The notes under the pieces: model-generated | What the model saw: only the letters and a program-made list of their open reading frames with translations | What the model was told of the DNA's origin: nothing | Databases searched by the model: none | Origin: Rhodospirillaceae bacterium | GTDB taxonomy: Bacteria; Pseudomonadota; Alphaproteobacteria; MPNO01; UBA2964 | DNA: 64,000 nucleotides | NCBI GenBank assembly: GCA_002709075.1 | Contig: PAPV01000005.1 | Location: 25,989-89,988, forward strand | Direction: 5' to 3' | Made by a program: the position numbers and the translations under genes | Part shown: piece by piece, positions 37,773 to 46,640 of the stretch | Position numbering within the stretch: the stretch's first letter is position 1 | Layout of the letters: each line of letters opens with the position of its first letter

Positions 37773-40768
37773 GGCTTTAATCTCAACATACGAAGTACTA
37801 ACTCCCAAATATTCGTTACTATTACAAAAGCATTATGTTTCGTTTTGACGCCTGAAATTTGCCCAGCGAGCCTCTGAAAAAATTGACCAACTAATGCCTT
37901 TGCAGCACCTTGCAACATACGACCTCCTACAGATGCTACGGTCCCAGACAATTCTATAGCGTATTTATAAGATACTTCTGTCCCACGGTCGTGGATCTCA
38001 AGTTTAACATCACCTGACCCTTTTGATGCGCCAAGGGGTCCCTCTAGCCCACCTGAAAGTGTTGCGGACACTGGTTCAATCATGTTTGAAAGACTTACAT
38101 TAGCGCGAAAACGACCTCGTACTGGCCCGACACCAAGCGAGACTTCTGCTCGATAAGTATAATCCCCTAGAACCTCTAATTCATGGCATCCGGGTATCAC
38201 TGCTGCTAGTGCTTTTGGATCCAGAAGAGTTTCCCAAACTTTCTCTGGGGTTGCAGGAACGATAGTTTTACCCTCTCCACGAAGTAAGCCGTCTTTCCTT
38301 ATTTTTTGCTTTCGCTGATCTTTTCTTGAACTATCTTCTTTTCCTTCCGATGGTGCAGCTGGCTCTTCACCATGTATGATTGACGCTACTTTGGAAGCAA
38401 TCAAGGGAAGTGTTAAATTATTTTCACCTGTTGCGTCAGCTACTGCATTTGCAATACAGACGGGTGTTGACATGCAATTACCCTCAGCTATTCCCTTAGC
38501 TCCTAGGGGAGTAACCATTGAGGGGCTTTCCATATGAATTATCTGTGGTTCAGGTACTTCGGAACTTGTTGGAACTAAATAGTCAGCAAATGTTCCGCTT
38601 TTGAAGCTGCCGTCCTCTCCGTATACAAACTCTTCATAGAGAGCACATCCCACACCCCACGCAAATGCACCGTAAACCTGACCATCTGCAATTAAGGGAT
38701 TTAATATTTTTCCAGAGTCATGCGTTGTGACATATTTATCTATTTTTACTGCGCCTGTGTCTCTATCAATTTCAATTCCACAATAATCAAAAACAAACCC
38801 GTATGTAAGGGAGGTGTTGATTTGATCTTTTTCATTTGGACTTTCTAACTCTGGTGGGGACCAAGAGCCGATCTCCCTTACACACGGTTCCATGCCTTCT
38901 GGCAGAGCACCCGGCGTCCAATGTGCTGTTCCTGCTGCACGGTAAAATTTCATCGCATTTTCGGGATTTGAAGTGTCAAAAATTTTACCGTCAGCGAAAT
39001 CCAATTGTTCCGGAGGTACATTTAGAGATTGGCTTGCAATACGTGCAAGCTTCGCCCTAATTTTTTGAGCAGCTTTGTAACAGGCGACAGTTGTTGCAGA
39101 AGAAAACCTAGAAGAATAATTCCCTGTCGCGATTGACCAAGCATCTTTAGCAGTATCAAAGTCAAGATTTACTTTTATTATATCTGGCGTTAAACCTAAT
39201 TCGTCGGCTACTATTTGGCTCAAAATTGTCTGGTGCCCTTGTCCCTGAGGGATTGAATCGGCAGTAACACTCACTGTGCCAAGTGGATCTACAGTGATTG
39301 TTGCATTTGCCGCAGCACCACCTTTTGGATTTCTTTGTCTTTCTTCATGAGTTAAAATATTTGAGAGATACCCCATATTTGATTGAGCTGGTTCGACGAT
39401 GGCCGCATAACCAATACCATATAATTTTCCTTCAGCCCGCATCTCGTCTCTTTTTTTCTTTAATTCCTCTAGTTTTCCGTCTTTAACTCCAAGTTCAACG
39501 GCTTTCGGATAATCACCGGAATCTAGCAATGCTCCTGCCGCTGCACGGTAGGGAAAAACTCCAGCAGGGATAAGATTTTTTTGAATAACATCTAAGGGAT
39601 CGAGACCGAGATCAACCGCAACCTGATGCATTACCCGTTCGATCGCGAAATACATCTGTGGACCACCAAATCCACGAACCATTGCAGATGGGCATTTATT
39701 GGTAAGAACAACACGGTTTCTCACAGTCATATTTTTAATATCGTAGGCACCGGTTAATATTCCATGCATTCTGTAGAGAGGTCCTGGCATTGGAGCCCGC
39801 AAAAATGCTCCATAGTCGTCAAGTTGGTCAAAACGAAAGCCGGTTACTGTGCCGTCAGACTTACATGCAGCCTCCAATTCAACCACTCGATTGGGAGCTG
39901 CTGCTGCCGCCGCCAAATGTTCAAGACGGTCTTCCACCCACTTTACAGGTCTTCCAACCCGTTTTGAAGCAAGACACACTAAAACAACGTAGGGAAAAAT
40001 TTGAACTTTTATTCCGAAGCCCCCGCCTGACCATTGTGGTGTCCTCATTCTGAGTTGTGAATTCCTAACCCGAAGAGCCATCGACATAACTGGGTGAGAG
40101 GTAAATGGACCCTGATAGTTTGAAGCCACGTCATACAAATCTTCACCGGGGATGTATTCTGCATTGACAACAAACCCTTCCAGAGGTGTTTGTGAGTTAC
40201 GGGGGTATTTGACCTTAATTTTTACAATTTTATCAGCCTCAGAAAACGCTTTTTCGGGGTCGCCATATGAAAACTCTCGGGTAGATACAACATTGCTACC
40301 TGCAGCTTCATGCACAACAGGGGAGTCATCCCTAGTTGCCTCTTCCTGATCTACTGCAGGTTCCAACGCGTCATAATTGACTTGGATGAGTGAGAGTGCG
40401 TCTTCCGCAATATATCTATCCCGAGCTATTACGATCGCTACAGGCTCCCCGACATACCTTACTTTTTCAACAGCAAGTGCCCATTGATTGATGGGCGCAC
40501 GTAGTACAATAAGAAAAGCTTCAGACATTTTCGCTATGTCTTCTCCAGTCATTACATCCAAAACGCCCGGATGGGCGTTAGCCTGACTGACGTCCACACT
40601 TTTTATGACGGCATGTGCATGGGGAGATCTTAGGATCGCAGCGTGGGCAGTACCAGCTCTTGTCGGAAGGTGATCTGAATACTGGGCCTTGCCCTGCAAC
40701 AGTATATCGTCCTCAACCCTCTCTACAGGTTGACCGACGAAACTATTTTTTTCAGCTAATTCTGCCAT
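37769..40768 (-). CDS. Molybdenum hydroxylase large subunit fused to a CoxG-like SRPBCC domain
   Basis: A 999-residue fusion. Residues 1 to about 790 form the Mo-cofactor subunit: FVGQPVERVEDDILLQGKA at the start, AMVRGFGGPQMYFAIERVM near residue 360, IPQGQGHQTILSQIVADELG near 505, and the catalytic-Glu loop LGAKGIAEGN near 755. The RGFGGPQ loop resembles xanthine dehydrogenase/aldehyde oxidase, not the Cu-binding loop of true CO dehydrogenase. After a charged linker (about 795-822), residues 825-999 match CoxG/SRPBCC proteins (TIVPATPEKVWETLLDP, AVIPGCHELE). CoxG is normally a separate accessory protein. The likely role is hydroxylation of an aromatic acid or its CoA ester. Confidence 0.92.
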   Translation of the reverse strand: MAELAEKNSFVGQPVERVEDDILLQGKAQYSDHLPTRAGTAHAAILRSPHAHAVIKSVDVSQANAHPGVLDVMTGEDIAKMSEAFLIVLRAPINQWALAVEKVRYVGEPVAIVIARDRYIAEDALSLIQVNYDALEPAVDQEEATRDDSPVVHEAAGSNVVSTREFSYGDPEKAFSEADKIVKIKVKYPRNSQTPLEGFVVNAEYIPGEDLYDVASNYQGPFTSHPVMSMALRVRNSQLRMRTPQWSGGGFGIKVQIFPYVVLVCLASKRVGRPVKWVEDRLEHLAAAAAAPNRVVELEAACKSDGTVTGFRFDQLDDYGAFLRAPMPGPLYRMHGILTGAYDIKNMTVRNRVVLTNKCPSAMVRGFGGPQMYFAIERVMHQVAVDLGLDPLDVIQKNLIPAGVFPYRAAAGALLDSGDYPKAVELGVKDGKLEELKKKRDEMRAEGKLYGIGYAAIVEPAQSNMGYLSNILTHEERQRNPKGGAAANATITVDPLGTVSVTADSIPQGQGHQTILSQIVADELGLTPDIIKVNLDFDTAKDAWSIATGNYSSRFSSATTVACYKAAQKIRAKLARIASQSLNVPPEQLDFADGKIFDTSNPENAMKFYRAAGTAHWTPGALPEGMEPCVREIGSWSPPELESPNEKDQINTSLTYGFVFDYCGIEIDRDTGAVKIDKYVTTHDSGKILNPLIADGQVYGAFAWGVGCALYEEFVYGEDGSFKSGTFADYLVPTSSEVPEPQIIHMESPSMVTPLGAKGIAEGNCMSTPVCIANAVADATGENNLTLPLIASKVASIIHGEEPAAPSEGKEDSSRKDQRKQKIRKDGLLRGEGKTIVPATPEKVWETLLDPKALAAVIPGCHELEVLGDYTYRAEVSLGVGPVRGRFRANVSLSNMIEPVSATLSGGLEGPLGASKGSGDVKLEIHDRGTEVSYKYAIELSGTVASVGGRMLQGAAKALVGQFFQRLAGQISGVKTKHNAFVIVTNIWELVLRMLRLKP

Positions 40769-40866
40769 TATACTCTCAGTTACCGTTTCGAAGTACTATT
40801 CTACACACCCACGGATTCATTGTTTGCATTTAATTCCGAGCAAAATCAACCCACAGTAGAAAATTT

Positions 40867-40897
40867 TGACATTTCTCCAACTTACCGCACTATACGA
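40867..40897 (+). promoter_or_regulatory. Predicted promoter for the CoA ligase gene
   Basis: A perfect -35 TTGACA at 40867-40872 is followed 18 bases later by CTATAC/TATACG (40891-40897), about 45 bases upstream of the ATG. The -10 is weak, so this is tentative. Confidence 0.3.
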
Positions 40898-40941
40898 TAT
40901 AATAAAAATTAATTTTTTTTTAGTTAATTAGGTAAAATATT

Positions 40942-42528
40942 ATGCAAAGCAATACGGTTGTAATAGATAGATCGGTTCATCCAAATAAAATCATTTTTTC
41001 AGATCAATTTAATGTGGCAATTTCATTCATCGACCGTCATCTCTCAGAAGGACGAGCTGACAAACTATGCATCATTACAGAAAATATTTCCTGGACATAC
41101 AGCGATTTAGCAACTTCAGTCGGAAAATATGCTAATCAGCTATTAGCTATGGATATGGTTCCTGGTCAACGACTTTTGATGGCTGTAACAGATGGGCCAG
41201 AGTTTATTGCTCTATTCTTTGGGGCAATAAAAGCCGGTGTGGTGCCTGTAGCAGTCAATACAATGTTAAGGACCAGTGATTATAAATTTTTAATAGATGA
41301 CTGCAAATGTACATCAACAATTTGGAGTAAAAGTGTTGATTCTGCAATGCGACCGGCGATTTCTTCAAGTAGCCACAAACCTAAAACAACTAGTACTCTA
41401 GAAGATTTTATAAATGATTCGAAGACTGCGAATTCATTTATCGAGCCTGCAACAACGAACTCCATGAGCGAATGTTTTTGGCTTTATTCCTCAGGTTCGA
41501 CGGGAAATCCAAAAGGCGTTGTGCATCCCCATAGGTCAATGGTTTGTACCTCTGAAAGGTTTGGAAAAACTACAGCAGGTTTGCTCGAGGATGACATTGT
41601 ATTTTCAGTTAGTAAACTTTTCCATTCTTACGGTTTTGGTAATGCGATGACGTTCCCTCTCTGGGTGGGTGCAACTATTATTTTATCGGATGATCGGGTA
41701 ACACCAGAGATGAGTTTTAAATTAATTGAGAAATTTAAGCCAACAGTTTTTTTCGGAGTGCCGACACTATATGGACAACAACTACAGGAAATGGAGACGT
41801 CTAAACCAGACCTTTCTTCTCTGAGAATCTGCATTTCAGCAGGTGAGGCATTGCCAAATAACATTTTTCGCCGGTGGAAAGAGCAGACGGGCACAATTAT
41901 ACTAGATGGGCTAGGATCAACCGAAAACCTTCACATATTTATATCTAATAGGCCGGATAATCTCCGATCAGGAACTTCAGGTTTGCCGGTTGAAGGGTAT
42001 GAAGTGAAATTAGTCAACGATCAGGGAAATGAGATAAAAGAGGTAAATGAGATTGGCACAGTTTGGGTAAAGGGTGAGTCCTCCGCTAAGTTGTACTGGA
42101 ATAATCCCGATAAAACGGCAGAAACAATGCGTGGTGAGTGGCTTAACACCGGTGATATGTATTACAGGGACGCTCAGGGATTTTATCACAATGCAGGCCG
42201 AAGCGATGATATGATGAAGGTCGGTGGATTGTGGTGTTCACCGTTTGAAATTGAAAATCGACTTTTAGAACATCCGATAGTTCTGGAAGCTGCCGTTGTT
42301 GCAAAGATTGACGGCGATGGCCTAACTAAACCTGCTGCGTTTATAGTTATTGATCCGGATAAGGAGCCATCTGAGGAAATTCAACAAAAACTTGTAGAAC
42401 ACTGTCGCGAAGCTCTCGCTCACTATAAGTACCCTCGTTGGTTCTATTTTGTGCAAGAACTTCCTAAAACTGTAACAGGAAAAATACAGCGATTTCGACT
42501 CCGTGATCAGGCAAAAAATTTAGGATAA
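40942..42528 (+). CDS. Benzoate-CoA ligase-like AMP-forming acyl-CoA synthetase
   Basis: A 528-residue ANL-superfamily enzyme. The P-loop LYSSGSTGNPKGVVHPHRSM is near residue 182, followed by KLFHSYGFGNAMTFPLWVGA, a segment typical of benzoate-/hydroxybenzoate-CoA ligases; the hinge region is GRSDDMMKVGGLWCSPFEIE, and the catalytic Lys is in PKTVTGKIQRF. It probably activates an aromatic or heteroaromatic carboxylate. It is divergent from the Mo hydroxylase operon, across a 173-base gap that must hold both promoters. Confidence 0.88.
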   Translation: MQSNTVVIDRSVHPNKIIFSDQFNVAISFIDRHLSEGRADKLCIITENISWTYSDLATSVGKYANQLLAMDMVPGQRLLMAVTDGPEFIALFFGAIKAGVVPVAVNTMLRTSDYKFLIDDCKCTSTIWSKSVDSAMRPAISSSSHKPKTTSTLEDFINDSKTANSFIEPATTNSMSECFWLYSSGSTGNPKGVVHPHRSMVCTSERFGKTTAGLLEDDIVFSVSKLFHSYGFGNAMTFPLWVGATIILSDDRVTPEMSFKLIEKFKPTVFFGVPTLYGQQLQEMETSKPDLSSLRICISAGEALPNNIFRRWKEQTGTIILDGLGSTENLHIFISNRPDNLRSGTSGLPVEGYEVKLVNDQGNEIKEVNEIGTVWVKGESSAKLYWNNPDKTAETMRGEWLNTGDMYYRDAQGFYHNAGRSDDMMKVGGLWCSPFEIENRLLEHPIVLEAAVVAKIDGDGLTKPAAFIVIDPDKEPSEEIQQKLVEHCREALAHYKYPRWFYFVQELPKTVTGKIQRFRLRDQAKNLG

Positions 42529-42547
42529 AAAAGATAAAATTAAAACT

Positions 42548-42955
42548 ATGATGACAACAGGTAGTTGTTTTTGCGCATTAATTACTTACAAGGTGCCTGT
42601 TCCAAAAAAACCAACATACTCCGGATTTTGCCATTGCAAAGATTGTCAACGCCACACAGGAACGGCTTTTGCTTCTAGTTTAATGGTATCTAAAGAGGAG
42701 TTTAGTTTGTCTGGGGATCCATAATATTACGGAGTTGTTGCAGAAAAAGGATCAATAATGGAGAGAGGATTTTGTGCAAATTGTGGATCAAATATACTTT
42801 GTAGGTCAGAAGGTTGGCGGGATATGCAAGTTTTAGCTGTTGGCACTTTGGATGACACGTCCTATTTCACGCCGAGAATAAATATTTTCACACGGTCCGC
42901 TTTGTCATATGTATGGGAAATAGATAACATTAAAAAAATTGATGATGGGGTATAA
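42548..42955 (+). pseudogene. GFA family (glutathione-dependent formaldehyde-activating-like) protein with an internal stop
   Basis: A reading frame of 135 codons is intact except for a TAA at codon 59 (42722-42724). Both halves are clearly GFA: the first has GSCFCALITYKV and GFCHCKDCQRHTG, the second has MERGFCANCGSNILC and later DMQVLAVGTLDD. The zinc Cys pattern C.C / C.C..C / C..C is complete when the stop is ignored. Relatives usually have lysine or another residue here (GDPK.Y), and AAA to TAA is one change. It is either a fresh nonsense mutation or a sequence error. Confidence 0.88.
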
Positions 42956-42959
42956 ACAA

Positions 42960-43571
42960 ATGCCGAAAGGTTACAATAGTGTGAATTCACCGTATGGTCG
43001 TAAAGTGCGCGTCGCAGAGATAGAAACCCAGCAGCGTGGCTTAATAGAATGGACATTCATGTCGCGAGAGGAACGTTCCAAGGAGATGCCTAGCATTAAT
43101 CCACTTGGTAAAATTCCAGCCTTGATATTAGAAAATGGAGATTTGTTGATAGACTCCCCTGTGATTGCTTCATGGATAGATGACCAGCATAAAAACCGTA
43201 GGTTAATACCTGAGGCGATTGCTGAACGTTGGTTAGTACTGAACTTAGAAGCTCTTGGTGACGGTCTTGGCGATGCTGCAATTGCTGTCGCACTAGAGGC
43301 GTCCCGCCCAAAAAAAAATCAATCAGATACTTGGATAATGCGGAATAATCAAAAAGTATATCAAACACTAGCATTTTTGAATGATCAAATCGGCAGTTCT
43401 CAAAGTGCTCTTAATATGGGGGGAATTGCCGTAGCTTGTGCTATAGGCTATATGGAATTTCGTGAAGTAGCGACCGACTGGCGTAAAAAACACTCTCGAC
43501 TTGCGGATTGGTATGACACCATGCAACAGAGAGATTCTTTTAAAGAAACTGCAATTGATGTCAAAGTTTGA
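42960..43571 (+). CDS. Glutathione S-transferase family protein
   Basis: About 203 residues. The N-terminal thioredoxin-fold domain has SPYGRKVRVAEIE, EMPSINPLGKIPALILENGD and the SPVIASWIDD segment (the glutathione-binding Ser-Pro region typical of GSTs), followed by an all-helical domain. An upstream Met (42939) would overlap the GFA frame; the Met at 42960 fits family length better. It might add or remove glutathione from a ring intermediate, but the role is unknown. It converges on the second UbiD gene, with a strong hairpin between. Confidence 0.86.
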   Translation: MPKGYNSVNSPYGRKVRVAEIETQQRGLIEWTFMSREERSKEMPSINPLGKIPALILENGDLLIDSPVIASWIDDQHKNRRLIPEAIAERWLVLNLEALGDGLGDAAIAVALEASRPKKNQSDTWIMRNNQKVYQTLAFLNDQIGSSQSALNMGGIAVACAIGYMEFREVATDWRKKHSRLADWYDTMQQRDSFKETAIDVKV

Positions 43572-43631
43572 CTGGTAGTTCTTCTTTATCAGTTAAATTT
43601 TTTCATTCCTTAGGTCGCCTGTTCACAGGTA

Positions 43632-43667
43632 TACATAGATTTCTCTGATTTCAGAGAAATCTATGTA
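43632..43667. terminator. Perfect hairpin between convergent genes
   Basis: Arms ACATAGATTTCTCTGA and TCAGAGAAATCTATGT (43633-43666) are exact complements around a two-base loop, extended by one more pair on each side. It sits in the 106-base gap between GST (rightward) and ubiD (leftward), and A-rich sequence follows. It probably acts as a bidirectional terminator. Confidence 0.6.
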
Positions 43668-43677
43668 AAATCGATTG

Positions 43678-45252
43678 TCACCTTCCATATTTAGCAAGGG
43701 AATTTACCCAACCGTGCATGCGTGACTTCATTTTTTGAATATCCTCCTTTGAAAATATGTCGGCAGGATTGAATTTATCGACGGGATATTGAGGTCTCAA
43801 GAAATCATTTTCGTAACCGTACGGCACTGTAGCATCAATTCCCATACCGCCCTCAAACAAAGTATTAGAAGCTGTCCATTCTTTACCTCCAGCAGTCATT
43901 CTTTCAGCTGGCATAAATGTTTGACCACGTCCACCTGGTAGTGGATTAAGAATGTCAGTGTGTGGATTAACACGTGTGGTTAAATTCCACATAATATCGT
44001 CCATATCATACATATCTACGTCTTCAGATACTGCGATAGCCAATCGTGCCCCTTGCGACGTTGATAGCATAGCTGAGAGAAAGTTTCTTTGCCAGCCTTC
44101 GTCGATTTTAGTTCGTTTCTTCACTTGTATTATAGCACCGCCCCAGTCTGTCATAGAATAGGGTATATTAACATCGGTACATATGCCAGGTTGCATTCTG
44201 TTGCACAGTTCGTAAATTGCAGCTTCACGAACCATTGTATCTATATTAGCTTCATCAAGCATGTGGACTCCAAGTACAAATACAATTGGTTTGCTCTGAC
44301 GCTTTCGCATTGTTATCGCGGTGCAATGAAATGTTGGAGCTTTGTATGCTTTCCCCATGTATCCGGACCATTCAGGATGGAAATGGTATTTGCCTTGTTC
44401 CCCAGTACTTTCTGCTTCTGCGGTTTCAAACCGTCGATCCCGAGGATTTACATAACCTTCCAGCACAATTTCGGCATCAGCAAGTGCCAGCGCATCAACT
44501 GTTCTTGCTTTAACCATGCGAACGGCCTCACCCTGCACAGCGCCAGCAACGCCAATCTCGTCGCAGCCTTGAGGGAGGATTACGTAGTCAAAACCCGCTC
44601 CAGCTAAAAGAGTGCATACAGGTGGTACGCCGAAGCAAACAGTTATTGGAACAGGCTCATCGTCTTTATAGTGTTTTGAAACAACTTGCCACATATGGCT
44701 ACCAGGGGAAATTTGGAAAGTTCCTACATTACCCCAACGAAAGTTCATTCGATTGTATCCGAGATCCGATCCTCCTTCAAAGTAATCCCCAGAAACGCAT
44801 CTAATACCCGAACCAATTGTTAACTCTGTGTCATATTCTGTATGTCGGACAGGCACAATATAATCATTAACATCATTCGGTTTTTCAATTATTTCTTCCT
44901 GGCATGGCGCATCTTTTTGATCAATAACCACCGGAGTGATAGGGTTATTTATGGCCTCCGCCAATCTAAGTGTTCTATCTGTATTATCTCTCCAACCAAA
45001 CATTTTATTAACAACATTTGTTTCTGAAAACAAATTTGTGATCACGCGATGATCTGGTTTGCCCTTTAAATTATTAAATAGAATTGGGCAGGAGCCATCG
45101 AAGTGTTTTTGCAGTGATATGATCTCAAGATCTGGGTCAACTTCTTTATCTGTGGTAACTAAATCCCCCTCACTTTCCAACCAATTAATAGTGGAACGAA
45201 GGTCTCGTATCGTATGTGGCGCAGCTTGCGCTCGTGTTTTTGCGTTAGCCAT
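43678..45252 (-). CDS. UbiD family decarboxylase (524 residues)
   Basis: A second UbiD-superfamily enzyme, distinctly longer than the one at 30.2 kb and of a different subgroup. Blocks include RSTINWLESEGDLVTTDKEV at the N-terminus, GCDEIGVAGAVQGEAV, EIVLEGYVNPRDR and the later HFHPEWSGYMGKAYKAP in place of the common EGPFGE.TGYY motif. The ATG at 45252 with an AGAGAGG box is preferred to a frame start 18 bases upstream. It needs prenyl-FMN from UbiX. The substrate is unknown; relatives decarboxylate phenolic or heteroaromatic acids. Confidence 0.9.
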   Translation of the reverse strand: MANAKTRAQAAPHTIRDLRSTINWLESEGDLVTTDKEVDPDLEIISLQKHFDGSCPILFNNLKGKPDHRVITNLFSETNVVNKMFGWRDNTDRTLRLAEAINNPITPVVIDQKDAPCQEEIIEKPNDVNDYIVPVRHTEYDTELTIGSGIRCVSGDYFEGGSDLGYNRMNFRWGNVGTFQISPGSHMWQVVSKHYKDDEPVPITVCFGVPPVCTLLAGAGFDYVILPQGCDEIGVAGAVQGEAVRMVKARTVDALALADAEIVLEGYVNPRDRRFETAEAESTGEQGKYHFHPEWSGYMGKAYKAPTFHCTAITMRKRQSKPIVFVLGVHMLDEANIDTMVREAAIYELCNRMQPGICTDVNIPYSMTDWGGAIIQVKKRTKIDEGWQRNFLSAMLSTSQGARLAIAVSEDVDMYDMDDIMWNLTTRVNPHTDILNPLPGGRGQTFMPAERMTAGGKEWTASNTLFEGGMGIDATVPYGYENDFLRPQYPVDKFNPADIFSKEDIQKMKSRMHGWVNSLAKYGR

Positions 45253-45384
45253 AATATCCTCTCTTCTCAAATCTTAGCTCCTGTGTAAGGGAGACGGGCG
45301 CATTTCGCAACCATTGTAAAACTGGACATAAAGTTGTTGCTGTTTTAGAAGCAAACTTTATGTAGGTTAATTGGGAGTTAAATA

Positions 45385-46170
45385 ATGAAAGTCCATGCTA
45401 ACGGAATAGATATAAACTGTGAAATTTCTGGTACAAAGGGTAAACCCTGGATAACTTTTTCCCATGCACTTTGCAACAATCTATCACTTTGGGATGAACA
45501 GGCACAGGTTCTCAATAATGATTTCCAAATCCTGCGTTATGATATTCGCGGTCTGGGCAGGTCCGAATCGCCAAGGGGGCCTTATACATTTCCAATGATC
45601 ATATCAGATGCAATTGCTCTCTTAGACCATTTTGGCATCAAAAAGACGCATTGGTGTGGATTATCAATTGGCGGTATGATGGGTTACGGCTTATGCCAGG
45701 ACCATGGTGACAGGATATTATCTCTTATAGCATGTGACTCTCGACCCGATGCTCCACCGGAGTATCAAGAGTATTTTCAACATCGAATTGATGTAGCAGC
45801 GAAAAAGGGCATGGAAGGATTGGTGGAATCAACAATTGAAAGATGGTTTACACCGGAATCCGTCGCGGCCAATATACCGATTCTGGATAAAGTGAGGAAT
45901 ATGATTCGTTCAACTGATCAAACGGGGCATGCAGGTTGTTGCGAAGCTCTGAAAACGCTGGCTTTTGGCTCTCGGCTCGGAGAAATTAAGAATCCAACTC
46001 TTCTAATTGGAGGAACAGAAGACAAGGGGGCACCTCCGGATGCACTGGCGCAAGCAGCGGCATCTATACCGGGGGCAAAGCATGTACAAATCCCAGATGC
46101 GGGGCATATTTCAAATCTTGAAAATCCAGAAGCTTTCAACAAAGCTTTGGTGGACTTCCTCACTGGATAG
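45385..46170 (+). CDS. Alpha/beta hydrolase, 3-oxoadipate enol-lactonase-like
   Basis: A 261-residue alpha/beta hydrolase closest to PcaD-type enol-lactonases. The nucleophile elbow is GLSIGGMMGYGL (Ser near residue 96), the oxyanion segment is FSHALCNNLSLWDEQA, and the catalytic His is in IPDAGHISNLENPEAF. The length matches PcaD. No other pca gene is adjacent, so it may hydrolyse a lactone or a different ester made by the island's enzymes. It is divergent from the second UbiD gene. Confidence 0.85.
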   Translation: MKVHANGIDINCEISGTKGKPWITFSHALCNNLSLWDEQAQVLNNDFQILRYDIRGLGRSESPRGPYTFPMIISDAIALLDHFGIKKTHWCGLSIGGMMGYGLCQDHGDRILSLIACDSRPDAPPEYQEYFQHRIDVAAKKGMEGLVESTIERWFTPESVAANIPILDKVRNMIRSTDQTGHAGCCEALKTLAFGSRLGEIKNPTLLIGGTEDKGAPPDALAQAAASIPGAKHVQIPDAGHISNLENPEAFNKALVDFLTG

Positions 46171-46640
46171 TGTTTTTGAAAGTTTTCTTTAAGTAAGTGC
46201 ACATGTATTCTGAACATTATTCATTGGTGGTTAGATTTATGTTTTTAAGATTTAGGTATGTAATTTGAATAATTTCTTTGCGTAATGAGACCTCTTAGTC
46301 TTTCGGGAGGCAATAAGTGCTGATTCTTCCTAGGTCTGTAAGTTGGTTATAGAAGCTAATTACTTTTGTGAATTTCTCTTAAAAAGCTATACGCTATCCG
46401 TGAAGTTCGCTAACAATGGTTAAGCATGCACGGTCTGAGTAGGGGCGTTCAATCCATAACCTAATTTCGTGTAGGATTTGGAGAAAGAATATTTAGTTTT
46501 TTAGGACATGAGGGATCGAATTCGTTCTAGTTGGAGCTGAACTTACACAAATAAAGGTTGTTGTTTACTATTAGCTTTGGCAAAAGTGACTATTAGTGTC
46601 ATGTTTGTAACTGTCATTAAAAAACGAAGGGAGAGTTTTA
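46171..46640. other. Intergenic region
   Basis: 470 bases between the hydrolase and the binding-protein gene. A GGGAGAG ribosome-binding site lies just before 46641. No gene, remnant, RNA or repeat is recognised otherwise. Confidence 0.4.

Noticed and set aside
36460..40768. Aerobic CO dehydrogenase (coxSML plus coxG)
   Set aside because: The large-subunit active loop is RGFGGPQ, not the AYRCSFR loop of form I CO dehydrogenase, so only the general Mo hydroxylase family is supported.
44089..44607. 172-codon open frame on the plus strand
   Set aside because: It lies wholly opposite the second UbiD gene, whose frame is strongly conserved; no ribosome-binding site or family similarity.
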